A stretch of 64,000 nucleotides of DNA from Acanthochromis polyacanthus. Lineage: Eukaryota; Chordata; Actinopteri; Pomacentridae. Below the pieces are notes generated by a model. It saw only the letters and a list, made by a program, of their open reading frames with translations, ran no database searches and was not told the origin of the DNA. Position numbers and translations under genes: made by a program. Shown piece after piece: positions 1 to 26,303 of the stretch; within the stretch, counting starts at the first letter, position 1, and the number at the start of each line of letters is the position of its first letter. The DNA lies in assembly GCF_021347895.1 (NCBI RefSeq), contig NC_067118.1, positions 39,111,755 through 39,175,754 of the forward strand, written 5' to 3'.

Positions 1-3000
1 TGTAAATAATTTACGGTCTCTCACATTTTCTACTTGCGCTGTTTATCTACAAGCAGTGGGAAGTTCCTCTTGCCACCGTTTCGCTCCTCCACGTGACTCG
101 TTTCATGGTACAAACGGGTCAAATTGAGGCCTAGCAATGATTAACGACAGTTAACCTGAATATGCTCTGATGTTAAAGCCAAACAGAGCAGCTATAGTTT
201 GTGTTTAAGCCGATCTAAGGCGTTGTTTTATGATCTTTTTTTTTGATGTTATATTTAACACAACTCTTGAAAGCTTCAGAAGTTCCTGATTTTTATCTCT
301 GCTATAACTGGCGGTAAAGGGGACACGCTGTATGTGTTGCTTCAAAGTCCTTTACACCTTTGACTTAGCTGTTAAATTATTCTTAGATATGCATTGTGAT
401 TCATGAAACAGTGCAAACCTTGCTGTTTCTGTGAGGCTGCTCCTGTTGGAAGTGTGCCGATTCAGTGCTGACACAGACATCAAAGCAGAATCAAAGGTGT
501 TTGTCATACTTCTCATCCGCTTCATTTCCTTGTCTGCTCTGAGGTGAGGGTATGTCAGTCCTCCAACACCCCTACACATCGTGTAATATTTTTGCTCACG
601 AACTCTTTAGTGTCTCTTCCTTTTGTGCTACATTTTTTTTTATTCCTCAGAACCAATTTGAAGCTCTTGAATAAGAGATTAAAGCGTTTGAATGCTGTTT
701 CCTCACAGAGGTTTCCTCAATTATTTTTCGCTGGTTTTGAAATATGTGGCTAGTCCAGTTGATTGGCTATAAAGGAGGTATTAATGCAATTCAACCTGGA
801 GGGGGAGTCTACTTGGCAGGAGAGGTAATAGACCTCCTCCAGGATCTGGGCCTGCCACCACCACAGAGCAGAGAAAGATTAATTTTCCCCCTGCAAATGG
901 AAAATAAACTGCCCTTTAAAAATATGAAAAGATGACTGGGAGAGCAGGGCTAGGGTAGGAGCAACCTGAGGAGAAGGGGTAAAATGGGCGTTAGCTCAGT
1001 ATAGACACTGAAAATCCCGGGTTGTCGCACAGGGGAGGAAAAAAAATCTTTGCTTATGATTGAACTTGCTTTCGTGCTGTAAGACTGATCTGAGCGAGTG
1101 CCAGTCAATACCCCGAGGAAAGCTCCGTTCATTTTCTACCTGCTTGTTCCCAAATCCTATCTGTGGAACATGAGCGCTGCAATATCTGGAGATATTTTAG
1201 GTCTGGGAAATGACACAGATTTTCCCATTATCTCCAGTCACACACAAACATTTCTGTTAGACTTGCATGCCGAGCCTTCAAAAAAAAAAAGAAGAAGAAG
1301 GATGTAGCAGAAATAGGAGTGCTCCTGCCCTAAATCCTGCAGCTCTCGGGCCGATATCCAGGGCTCCAGAGGTTCAGTACAGTGTGTCTGCCCCTCTCTG
1401 TTCCTCCCGCTAGCTCCTATTAGCAGCGCTGCCCCTGAAGCGCCAGCACGGCTCGAACAGCCAGTGCCAGGGGTAGGCACCCAGCGCTGTGTAAACACAC
1501 CAGGCCTGACTAGCACTCAGGAATGCCTTATATAAAGTCACATAAAGGCCCAGAGGGGGAAGTGGGTGTGTCGTCTGACCGTCTGCAACTGGCTCTGCTG
1601 CCACCATTTCCTTCACTCCAGAGAGGACGTCATGGAACATGAGCCCGCCGCTTCCACTGTTTAAACAACTAAATATGCTGAAATGGCAGATCACAGATAA
1701 CTCTGCGCTTGATATTTTCACTGGAGGGACTTTCAGTGTTTTAGGGAACATCAACAGATAGTATTTGATGAACTGATTTGGATCGGCTACAGAACCGTTT
1801 GTGGTGCAGCTGAACCGAGGAACTGGCAGCCGAAAATTGGATCGAATTAGAAAGTTTTAGCCCGTTCCCTCTCAGGTCTGAGCCCAAACGACGTCAGCGG
1901 CGGAAAAAGAAACGGCACACGAATTTAAAGTGAAAGTCGTCTGTGTGCAAATAAGAACATGTTACCTGGAACTCAGCTATTTCTGAGAGAAGACCATCGT
2001 CAGTGTTCGGCCGCTACTTTCTTTCCACCGTGCTGAAGTCACAAAGTAAAATATGCATCAGTGAGTAAATAACATTACCGCAGAAACAACTCATGCCTGA
2101 AATTGTATTCAGTACAGTTTGTGTCTTTGTGTCCTGTGAGTGAGATTTGAAACCCAAAGTAATTTATTCACTTCGTGCCTTTTCTAAGTATGCTGTGCTG
2201 TACGTTTATAGATCATAAAAATGTTTAGCAATAGAACGCAGAGGAACCATAATCTAATAAACTCAGTGAAGCAGCGTAAACCGATTTACAAGCACAGAAC
2301 AACAGATGTGTGTGTATTTTTTTATCAGTCTTAAGGCTCCTTTTGTGCATTTTGTGTCCCTTTACTCCACTTTTAAACATTAAAGGTCGTGTATTGGCAC
2401 AGACTTAACATTCCCATCACTTTTAATTGATTATATTTTATTCATGCTTTATTCTAAAAGAGTTCATCTACATTTATATAGTAATACAATACAGCAATAC
2501 AGTTTCAGTTTAGTTCAGCATTTAGCAAAGAAGTACACAAACAAACTGATTCATGGAGACGTTTTTGTGCTGCTGGATCATGCTTTGTTTTGGCATGGAG
2601 GTGGAAGAGACGGGAAGGTGCTGTGGCAGCGTGTTAGGAAAGCCAACACGGGTGACGCCACGATGCGTGTTTGGTTCTTGTTAACGTCACAGATTATCAT
2701 TGTCATTTACAGGAGAACGGTGTTCTCCACTCAACCTCACAGCAGATGTTTGCCCCGCTGCAATCTGTACCAACGTCAAATTGAATTCAGGGCCACGTCC
2801 TTAGCTCGGCAGCCAGAACCTTGGGGATGAGCGCGATTATAAATGCTTAGGTCCAAACGCTAATTGAAGCAGCAACAAACTGCAGGGGCCTGGTTCAGTT
2901 GGCAGCAGCTGTCAGCGGTGTGACGGCACAGCTTCCGCGTTGGGTAAATGATCTAACCTGTTTAGGCGGTGAAATTGCTGTTGACTGATGGAAGCTCAAC

Positions 3001-3605
3001 CAGGACGTATTGATGCTCTTTTAGCAGACCACAGGCAATTTAGCAAAGCTGAGTGTAGACAAAATCTGTTTTTTTTTCCAGCCTAATAGATGGATCCCAG
3101 AGAGCCAGAGCTCCCTGTGTAATTGAGTTCTTTGGTAGGCTTCGTGTTGTGGTTTTTGGGGACTAGCTTATCAGCAGAACACGCAGCATCGACCCTCCAG
3201 CAAAAAGGCACTGTTGCCATCCAATCTGCTTTCATTGGCAAAAGCGCTTACAGCAGGAAAAACACGAGTGCTGATTCTTCAGCATGTGCATCCCTGACCT
3301 GTGAAAGCAGAGCTTATTCAGTCATTCTCCAGCAGAAAGGCGCTGCACAGCAGGGAACGGCTGTCTATTTAACCGCCTTTCACATGCGCTCTGCTCCACC
3401 AGCTAAGATCCTTTCACTATTCGGTCTCCATCGTCTTCGAGGCACCGCTGCGCCGTAGGTGTGTTTTTTAAATGGCTACCTACTATACATCTGAATTCTT
3501 CTTTCCCAAACACCTTTTTATATCCTGCCACTTTCTCAGTAAAAATAAAACATTTACTAAAAAGGATGCATCGGATTTATTTGATTTTTTTCAAATACTA
3601 CCACT
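1..3605 (+). other. rere: RERE intron (continues from left of window), no exon recognised
   Basis: No stretch matches the upstream RERE exons (SANT start, ELM2, BAH), and the ORFs are short and unlike known proteins. The sequence looks single-copy, with mixed AT- and GC-rich patches and a short GAA/A-rich run near 1279-1301. It is inferred to be part of the large intron preceding the 9012 exon. Confidence 0.7.
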
Positions 3606-4148
3606 TTAACCTCGTGTCGTCCTGCGGGTCAAATTAGCCCGTTTTAAAGTTTGAAAATGTGGGAAGAAAAGTATGTTATCACGGTGAAACTTCTGATGTC
3701 CACATTTTCAACATTTTTGGGAAATCTTTCAACATTATTTGGTTAAAAAAACAAATGTTAAAAATGTTTCTTAAGAACATTTACAAAAAAAATCAAACAA
3801 AATCCAGTAAATTTTGCTGGATTTTGGTTGATTTTTATGTGAATGTTGTTAAAGAAAATATTGGAAGCTTTACTGATATGTATGTAATCACTTTAGATAT
3901 TTTAGGATTTTTTTGGAAGATTTTTCCTCATTTTTTGAAAATATTTACAAAAATTTTCTTGCCGAATTTGGGGGATTTTTTAAAGTAAAACTTTTAAGAG
4001 AAACTTTAATAATTATTGGAATTTTTTTCCTGAAGGTTTTGCAAGTTTTCAGAAATTTGGGTTATTTTTTTGCTGAATTTTTGGATTTTTTTCAGACAAG
4101 GAAACAGTATTATTTGATGCTCATAAACGAAGACAACAGGAGGGTTAA
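3606..4148 (+). mobile_element. piggyBac-like MITE, copy 1 (RERE intron)
   Basis: Begins TTAACCTCGTGTCGTCCTG and ends ACAACAGGAGGGTTAA, so inverted ends CCCTC.TGT.GTCCT sit inside TTAA target duplications, as in piggyBac elements. About 540 bp, AT-rich, no transposase. One C is lost at the left end. It contains a long inner hairpin at 3771-3852. Six further copies occur in the window. Confidence 0.8.
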
Positions 4149-18458
<14,310 letters not shown>

Positions 18459-18950
18459 CCAGCCGAGGGAGGCGGCGAGCGACGGGTGCAGGACAGGAAG
18501 TTGTTACCGAGCGACTCACAGAGGCTCAAGGCTCCTCTGAACACACTCAGTTTTGAAGAACAGAAAAAAAAGGCCAAGTGGATCGTCTGAGAATTCTTCT
18601 GATATTTGTTTTTTTTTTTTTTTTTGTTCCTGTCAAGGACTGTTTTGTTTTTTTATTCTTATTATTTTTCAAGACATTGACTTTCTTTGGTATATAGCCA
18701 GTAGTGACAACGTCCTCAAGACTCCTGCATGACAAGCTTCCCTGACGTTTTTTGTAGGTGCTAGAACAAGACACTGTGCTTATCAAAAAAAAACATCAAC
18801 AACAAACAAAGGAAAAAAAAAAAAGACAAGACCGGTCAGACCATTTATGGAAAAATAACAAGTGCTATCTTAAATTCAACATTTATTTTAATACATTGTT
18901 GGAGGTTTTTCATAATTTTAAGAAAAGCTACCGCATGGCGTTTTTGAGTC

Positions 18951-18958
18951 TGTAAATA
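18951..18958 (+). promoter_or_regulatory. Pumilio response element in RERE 3' UTR (proximal)
   Basis: TGTAAATA fits the PUM/PUF consensus UGUANAUA on the transcribed strand, about 490 nt after the stop codon in an AU-rich context. Confidence 0.4.
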
Positions 18959-20410
18959 GTATATATAAACATATAATTATTATTATAATTATTATTATTA
19001 TTATTACTAGGTGTGGACTCCAAACCAAGTCGTTTCAACCTCCAGTATAATTGTTTTGAAAGCATTATCCCTTGTTTCAGAGGGGAGCACCATGGCATTA
19101 TATGAGCAGTTCCTGAGAGTTGCGGTTCAGTTGTGACGTTCCTCTGACATCACTGTGTTAGATTTAGCCCCACATGCACTCTGTGAGCCGTGAACCCGTC
19201 ACACCCACCACATCCATTCATCACCGGTGACACGCAGCAGGTCGTCAGAATGTGTAAACGGAGTGAAACAGCGACGTGAAAACACTTGAAGAGACTGACG
19301 CAGTCGCCACCGACGCTCGGAGTGCACGCTGAGGCCATGGATTCAAAAGAAGCAGAAGAAGAAGAAAAGCTTTGCACTGAAGGAGCATCTCTGAGCTCTT
19401 CTGGCAAAATTAGAATGGAGAAGGACTTCCTGATTTTCTGTTCTTTTTACGCAAAATGATTTTAAATGTGATTTTTAAGTATTTGGACACGTTTTAAAAC
19501 GACTTTTAAATAATCAGGACCTAAATTTTAACAGCATAACAGGAGCCAAAAAAAAGGACTGTAGGATTGTTTTTAAGGAATGAGCGGTTGTGAGTCGGTG
19601 CTGGGTTTGTGCTGCCTTTTTTCCTCACCTGGTCGGTGTTTGTAGCAGGGCTCAAATCCGACCGAGTCGTCCTCCAGCTAGGCTGTAGTATTGTTCACTG
19701 TGACACTAGACGGGGCCTGTGCACGCCAGATCACCAGGAGGAAATGGGTGGATGATTGTGTGTATGCGTGTGTTCCATGTTTTCGTCTGCCTTGGTTCCT
19801 TGGGGACACACTCGACCTCCTGGGCCTGTTTGTGTGCCGCTGACTGTTACATGTAGTGTTCACCTGTCGCACCAGTGCACACCAGCCCCCCTCCTTTGTT
19901 TTGTTTTTGCTGTGGCCATGACATACGAGTTCTGCATCTGTTCCATGCGCTAAGACTGTTTGACGGTCATGGACATTTAGAAAACTGTGGCTATGTCAGT
20001 TTTTTTTTTTTTTTTTAACTTTATTTTAACCAATTGAAGAACTGTACTTGCATTTTAAAAGTGACCGTATCTGGAGCACTATTATTTACGTTGAAATGCT
20101 TGCAAACGTCACCAAACCGTTTCTAAAAAGCTAAAAAGTCTTCGCAGCCCTGACGACAGCCTGTCACTCTGTCTCGCCATCTCCCACCTGTTCCCGTGTC
20201 TCTTCTGACTCTTCGTCACCACCGTCATCATCGTCATCCTTTGCCTCATTTCCTGACGATTCCCTTGCCTTTTACTCCCTCTTTTTGTGTCTCCGAAACC
20301 TTTGATGTTAAGTGTTGTCAATGGTTTAGCTTCTTGTTTCAAAGCGGCAATAGCAGAATGTAAATTCTGACTGCTAAGATTTATATATATACTGGTATCT
20401 TGAAGCTTAT

Positions 20411-20418
20411 TGTATATA
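20411..20418 (+). promoter_or_regulatory. Pumilio response element in RERE 3' UTR (distal)
   Basis: TGTATATA is the optimal Pumilio-binding word, 130 nt upstream of the AATAAA, in an accessible-looking AU-rich stretch. Confidence 0.45.
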
Positions 20419-20540
20419 TGAGTAGTCGCCATGGGATGACACAATGTAAACAAAAAGTAGAAATAATAAGAAAAATTGTGAGTCCTGTGTTCTCTCCATT
20501 TGAGTATTTTGTAATTTTTTTGAAAAATTTGTGGAATTGA

Positions 20541-20546
20541 AATAAA
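20541..20546 (+). terminator. rere: Polyadenylation signal of RERE
   Basis: Canonical AATAAA in the first strong position after the 3' UTR. A T-rich stretch follows from about 20578, consistent with a downstream element. Cleavage is expected 10-30 nt after the signal. Confidence 0.75.
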
Positions 20547-20566
20547 CGACTAAGTTACACCACAAA

Positions 20567-22364
20567 GTGCGCCTCCGTCTTTATTTTTCTGTCTTATGAA
20601 ACATCAATAAATCACATTTGCTTCTCTGTACAGGCAGCTGTTTGTACGCTCTGAAAGGGAGCACTGTGCTAAATCCAAGCAGCCATGAGACGCAATAATC
20701 CTGTTTTAAGGGTAAACAATTTTGATTACTCACTGCTCTGTCGCTGCGTTACAAAGAAAGTAAGCAGAAAACGCTCTTAATTCCCTCTGCTTTTATGAAA
20801 TGTAATTCTCCACCACTGTTGCCGGGTCTGTTTTGATTATACTCATGTCCTACATTTGCTCTTGAATAATGGAATTCTTTCTTGACGAGCTAACTCAGCT
20901 CCACAAATACTGAGCTCTAAGAGATCGCCCCAGCAGCAGGTAGTGAGTCTCTGAGCGGAATATTGCATCGTCGTGGTATAATAACATCAAAGCCAGGCTA
21001 AGCCAGAAGGAACACCTACTCAGGCTGAGATGCCTTGCTATCAGCGGGGCAGGGTTGTCATTTCATCCTGTGTGTGGGGAGTGATAGACCAGCAATCTGT
21101 GATGGTGTGCCACAGCGATGGCTGTCATTTTGAGAGGGAGCTATTATTCCACTGCTGCTCTCTGAAATGATGCCCTGTCCTCGGGAAAATCGAGGTTCCT
21201 TGGATGCTGTATCCTGGGGCTGTCATGTGACGGCAGCCTTGTGAGGAGGTGCTGCTTGTTGTTGCCTCACCTCCCCATAAAACACAACAAGACGTCAGAG
21301 CCGAGCAGAGCAGAGCAGCACTGGCTGGTTGAATAATTCATCTCCCCTTCCTCCTCCCCATCCTCCTCCTCCTCCTCACCGGCGATGGAGCGACTGTGAC
21401 TTGTGTCAACTCAAATCCTTCTCATAATACTGTGTGTACCCCTCAGGCAGGCACACAGGGATACACGGTCTCAGAAAATTTGCTCTTTCTGTCTGAATAG
21501 CAATATGTCTTGTGCTGCTCTCGCGCTGAGATTGTGTCTGCTGCAGCAGGTTTCGGACATGGAGCCTCCTCATCTCCCTGCATCCTCCTGTCGTTTCTCT
21601 CGCTCCACTGGGCCTCCCTGCTGCAGAGGCTGATGCTCGGTGGCAGAGAGGAGCTACATGCCATTAGTGCGTTCAGTTGGAAGGCAGCTCTGCAGCCGAG
21701 CAGGACTCTGTTTATCTGAAAACGAGTTGTTGTGTCGACACACAAAAAAAAGGCAAATCTGCTGCTGGTTTTATCCGCCATCCTCTGTCTGAATTAGACA
21801 CACAAGTGACATGATACAATATAATTTGTGTGTCTTTTATCCTGCCAAGCCCCATCACCCAGTGTCCTAGTTTAATGTGGCTGTTGTAGAAGTAATTTTC
21901 CCTCATCCACATCTGGACCGACACTCAGCCATTTGCTAAACAAGCGAACCCGTAGTTATGTGAAAACTCCACTCAATAAATTGAGCACAGCTGTAGGAAT
22001 TTGATGCATGCAAATAAAGGTAATTAAACACATCTAAAATGCAAATGAGCCCATCTCAAATATGCATACGTACCATTTATTTAAAAACATCCCTGCATTT
22101 CAGCAATCTGAATATTTATATCAATGAAACAACCTTCATTTTCCAAGGAAAGGTCAAAGCAAGGTTTCCCCGTAAAACAAGCGGAATGATAACTAACCGG
22201 GAGAGTAAAGTTTCACAGTTTGCTTTAATGTAATGTTTCTCTCGCAAAAAGGGAGAGTGAAGGTAGCTGGTGAGGAAAAGATCAGCTGTGGGCCCATCAT
22301 GAAGCACACCTGAAGTATAGAAACAGCTCAGTCCAGTGAATTTCACCAACTCACAATGAGGTCC
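20567..22364. other. Intergenic DNA downstream of RERE
   Basis: No gene is recognised. A G/C-balanced part near 20930-21400 (GAATAATTCATC, CT-rich runs) and the octamer pair near 22008-22046 are the only points of interest. ORFs of about 110 codons at 21443-21781 (minus) have no recognisable domain. Confidence 0.6.
22008..22046. promoter_or_regulatory. Paired POU octamers around a homeodomain core
   Basis: Two perfect ATGCAAAT octamers (22008-22015 and 22039-22046) lie 31 bp apart with TAATTA at 22021-22026 between them, and ATGCAT-type words nearby. This is a plausible POU/homeodomain enhancer core. Function is inferred from motifs only. Confidence 0.4.
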
Positions 22365-22868
22365 TTAACCCTGGTGTCGTCCTGCAGGTCAAAACTGACC
22401 TGTTTTAAATTTTGAAAATGTGAGAAAAAAATACGTTTTCACAGTGAAACTTCTAATGTCCTCATTTTCAACATTTTTGGGAAAACTTTAAACATTTTTT
22501 GGTGGAAAAAAAGGAACGTTAAACAAAAAAATCAACCAAAATCCAGCGAAATTCACTGAATTTTGGTTGGTTTTTTTTGTGAATGTTCTTAAAGAAAATA
22601 TTAGAAATTTTACTGATCTATATGTAATCACTTCAGATATTTTCAGGATTTTTTTGGGAAGATTTTTGCTAATTTTTTGAAAATATTTACTAGACATTTC
22701 TTGCCAAATTTGGGGAAGCTTTCAAGGGAAATTTTTTAAGGAATTATTGGAATTTTCTTCCTGAAGGTTTTGCAAATTTTCAGAAATTTGGGGATTTTTT
22801 TGCTTAATTTTTGGATTTTTTTTCAGACAACAAAACAATATTTTAAATGAGGACAACAGGAGGGTTAA
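22365..22868 (+). mobile_element. piggyBac-like MITE, copy 3
   Basis: Starts TTAACCCTGGTGTCGTCCTG and ends GGACAACAGGAGGGTTAA. Slightly shorter (~504 bp) because part of the hairpin's left arm is missing. Flanked by TTAA on both sides, no coding capacity. Confidence 0.85.
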
Positions 22869-23554
22869 AATATTATAGAGAGAAACCCAACTAATACACG
22901 ATTTCCTTTGAGCAAGCACAGAAAGAAAAAACTCTCCTTCGCTAGAAAGAAATTTCCAGCAGAACCAGTCTGAGGGAAGGTGATCATCTGCCTCGACTGG
23001 CTGGGTGAGGGTGCAGAGGAGAGACAGGAGGACAGGTGAGGCAAATCATCGCTCAAATTTCCAGTTAATTACTGCACAATTTTTCCTATGTCTCCTCCTC
23101 TCCACTCGCTGAAATCCATTGCTTTCTTCCCCATCAAACGTGGCTCTTTGCTTCATTTCAGGACCGAGTTTCTTCCTCAGGTCGGTGCAGGAACAAGTGT
23201 GTAACCTGTGTGTGGTCTCAGAGTTCAGACTGATTCTAAAAAGAAAAGGAAACAGGAGAGGACTTTGGGACTCTTTTCTGGAGACTTTAAAATAGATGGA
23301 CGGACTTGACAGAGAATTTTTCACGGTCTGGGGATTTCTTTTGGCAAACCCGTCAGAGTTTTGTGCACTTCCAAGACTTCTAAAAAGCTTTTCATATCCA
23401 TTTTGTTCTGAGCCACGGATCAGCCACTGATTTTTAAAAACCTATTTATTCAATTTGTGACCTTAAACATGCTTTTAATATTCCTACACATAACGTCTGT
23501 CTGCTGGTGAGACTTTTAGCTGTTTATCAGGTTCTGTGCTTGAACACATTCAAG
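22869..23554. other. Intergenic, nothing recognised
   Basis: Mixed composition with short spurious ORFs. No repeat family is recognised. Confidence 0.6.
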
Positions 23555-23734
23555 TTAATATAAATGATTTGATGCTGCAGAAATAAAGGGAAAACCTGAA
23601 CAAATGAGTGGAGAAACGAAACCAAAGCAGATGCTTCCATACAGGTGCCCTGCAGGGTGCAAGTAGGCAATTAACCAGTCATGCACTGTGGCCTGCATTA
23701 AAGTACTAATTAGGACAAGCTGATTCTGATTTTG

Positions 23735-23910
23735 TATCAAGATGGCAAAAGGAAAAGATCTCAGTGACTCTGAAAGAGGGTTTATTGTTGGGGCACAGAT
23801 GGAAGGAGCTTCAGTCATAAAGAATGCTCCACTTGCTAGTTTTTCAGTCAGAGCAGTTGCTAAGGTGACATTTAGAGCTGTAGGTAAAACATGAGTAAAT
23901 GGAGTTGGAT
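23735..23910 (+). pseudogene. Tc1-like transposase relic, N-terminal HTH part
   Basis: A + strand reading MAKGKDLSDSERGFIVGAQ then GASVIKNAPLASFSVRAV resembles the first helix-turn-helix of Tc1-type transposases. It stops after about 50 codons. The upstream 150 bp may be the element's 5' part. The DDE part of a Tc1-like relic in the same orientation lies at 24790-25290, so this may be one copy broken by later insertions. Confidence 0.7.
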
Positions 23911-24254
23911 GTTGCAACATTAGTGTGATTTGCACAGAAAAATCGACCAGTTGCGCTGAGCTGTCGTGGTGAAAAAGGTTTTACCTATCACTTTACCTTG
24001 CAGTCCTCACCTCTGGTCATTAGTTCTGGGTAGTGACCAAAAGAATGAGGTCATAGATAGAAAAGTTTTCTTTGTAGAGTAGCAGGGCTCAGCCTTGGCT
24101 GGTTTCCGCACGAACGAATCCGCAACAGAGAACATGTGACTTTTGCTCCGTGTGGCATTTGCTCCCAAACTACAGGGGGCAGTGTATCGTAACACACGTC
24201 TACCTAATCTACTAGTACTAAATTAGAGTAGAAGTTTGCCATTGTTTACACCAC

Positions 24255-24540
24255 TTAAGCTGGGATCTTTCTGCATGGAGTTTGCATGTTCTCCCTGTGC
24301 ATGCGTGGGTTTTCTCCGGGTACTCCGGCTTCCTCCCACAGTCCAAAAACATGCTGAGGTTAATTGGTTACTCTAAATTGCCCGTAGGTGTGAATGTGAG
24401 TGTGATTGTTTGTCTGTATATGTAGCCCTGTGACAGACTGGCGACCTGTCCAGGGTGTCCCCTGCCTTCGCCCGAGTCAGCTGGGATAGACTCCAGCACC
24501 CCCCGTGACCCTAGTGAGGATAGAGAATGGATGGATGGAT
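24255..24540. repeat. Teleost L2/tRNA-SINE-type 3' tail repeat
   Basis: TGGAGTTTGCATGTTCTCCC, CTCCGGCTTCCTCCCACAGT, TCTAAATTGCCCGTAGGTGT, GACTGGCGACCTGTCCAGGG and CAGCTGGGATAGACTCCAGC occur in order, ending in GGATGGATGGAT. This is one of the most abundant fish SINE/LINE tails. The exact family name is not assigned. Confidence 0.85.
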
Positions 24541-24745
24541 TCTGGTCCAAAGGGGTCCAGTCCGGGTGAGACATGTAATCCTGTGGTCTCCTCCCAGTTG
24601 AGTGTGCCCAAAAATCCTCCAAAGGAAGGCATCAAGAGGCATCTTAATCAGACACCCTAACTGCTTCAACTGACTTCTTTTTAACACTGAAGAGCATCGA
24701 CTTTACCCCGAGCTTCCTGTGGATGTCCAAGCTCCCTACCCCTCT
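24541..24745 (-). pseudogene. Non-LTR (L2-type) reverse transcriptase C-terminal relic
   Basis: On the minus strand the degenerate reading includes an LIKMPLDAF-like start and FWAHSTGRRPQDYMSHP, resembling the C-terminal end of teleost L2-type ORF2 (GRRPRGRP..RDYIS). Heavily frameshifted, and only the last ~60 codons remain. It abuts the SINE/LINE tail. Confidence 0.65.
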
Positions 24746-24789
24746 ACAGCTTGTTTTAGTCTACTGCAACCAGGTAAGTGAATGAATGG

Positions 24790-25290
24790 ATAGAAAGAAC
24801 TCTTCCACAGGTGTCTGTTATGGAAATAAATCCACTCATCCCTTTTGAGGGAAGGGTCTTTGCAAATCGATCCAGAGTTGTTCTGAGTGATTATTTTTAT
24901 CTTATGATGAACTGCTTCTGTCTTGATGGGATTGATCTCTAACAGGATGATGATGCTTCTATCCACAGTGCACAAGAGGTCACTGAATGGTCTAGGTATG
25001 AATATGATGTGGATTGTCTATATGACCGTCACAGTTATGAGATCCCAACCATTTAGCACCTACGGGACATTTTGACAGTTCTCTCCACCACCACCATCAA
25101 AACACTAAATGAAAGATTGATTAATTTTAGGAAAAGTGGTGTTCATCCCTTCAGTAGAATTCCAGAAACTTGGAGAATCAAGTTGCACCAAAGTTGTTCT
25201 GGTGGCACACAGTGGATAATATTTACTAAGAGATTTTATGCTGAGTTTTCTGTTGACTGGTAACGTCATTATATAAAGAACTGTTTAAGA
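24790..25290 (+). pseudogene. Tc1-like transposase relic, DDE part
   Basis: The + strand contains QDDDASIHSAQEVTEW (24943-24990), equivalent to the second catalytic Asp region of Tc1-like transposases. It then has a C-terminal-like reading STTTIKTLNERLINF and GVHPFSRIPETWRI up to 25263. Several stops and frameshifts break it; it is not functional. Confidence 0.72.
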
Positions 25291-25329
25291 GTCTTCCCAT
25301 GGTGTTTTTGAACCCCTAAACAAAAACTG

Positions 25330-25870
25330 AGGCCTTTATTCTGGTCTTTAGCTGCTCAGTCTGTTGAAACCAGAGGACTGACTCGACCCAGTGGACCTGA
25401 AAAACTCTTTGGTTGCCTTGGCAGTTTGCTTAGGGTTGTTGTCCGACCGAATGATGAAATGTTGTCCGGTGGGTTCTGATGCATTTGACTGAATCCCCTG
25501 TATACCTCTGCTTTTATCAGTGTGCTACTTCCACCAACAACTACACAGACAGATGCTTTGGGTCTTTGCTCTTTCAATCATTATGAGAAGTTAATTTTTC
25601 ATGAGTCCATAGAACTTTGTTCCACAACTGCACCGGCTTCTTACTGGATGTTTTTGTGAACTATGTGCATGGTCACCTCTTTTCGTACTGACTGACACCT
25701 CCCCCTCCACCAAGATATTCTTTAAAATTTCTACCTGAAAAACATCCCCCAGTTTAATCATGAACGCCTTCATAACTGGAAGGCCAAAGTGACCAACTTT
25801 AGGCTTTATGGATAAAAGACACTTGATAAAATTCCCTCCATCTGTCCCTCTTTTTTTTAGAGTCAGCAAA
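25330..25870 (-). pseudogene. Tc1-like transposase relic, second family, opposite strand
   Basis: The minus strand reads DNNPKQTAKATKEFF near 25398-25455, the D-N-P-K-H-T-like second catalytic block of Tc1 transposases, preceded (25591-25869) by KPKVGHFGLPV-like sequence. Interrupted by stops. The family differs from the + strand relic just upstream. Confidence 0.6.
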
Positions 25871-26112
25871 CACTTCTGTTATTGAAGCTGTTCTAAAAAT
25901 TAACAACTGCAGCTTTGCCAGATTTGATGCAACACCAACGTACCACGTTCACTGTCAAAAAATGGCAGCTGGTTGTATTTAATTGACAGATTTGGCCAGG
26001 AAAGGGTTAATGAGGTTTCTATGGTAATCTGCTAAAACACAGATCCTAAAAAAACAGGGAAGAAAGAAAGGGAAAAACTGCCCAAATACATTTTACATTT
26101 TCCAGCTTCCAT

Positions 26113-26303
26113 TTAACCCTCGTGTCGTCCTGCTGGTCAGAATTTTCCTGTTTTAAAATTGGAAAATGTGGAGAGAAAACAAATTCACGGTGAAACTTCT
26201 GATTTTCAACATTTTTGGGAAATCTTTCAACATCTTTTTGTGGAAAAAAAAAAGAAATGTTAAAAATATTTCTTAAGAACATTCACAAAAAATCAACCAA
26301 AAA
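26113..26303 (+). mobile_element. piggyBac-like MITE, copy 4 (3'-truncated)
   Basis: Left end TTAACCCTCGTGTCGTCCTG is intact. Similarity stops in the left arm of the inner hairpin (ACAAAAAATCAACC). No right end is found before unrelated sequence begins. Confidence 0.75.

Larger units (their letters stand above)
18459..20566 (+). other. rere: RERE 3' untranslated region
   Basis: About 2.1 kb after the TAG, AT-rich with poly-T, poly-A and ATT runs, ending shortly after an AATAAA. The cleavage point is inferred. It contains two perfect Pumilio-type UGUANAUA words (18951 and 20411). ORFs in it are short and not conserved-looking. Confidence 0.85.
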
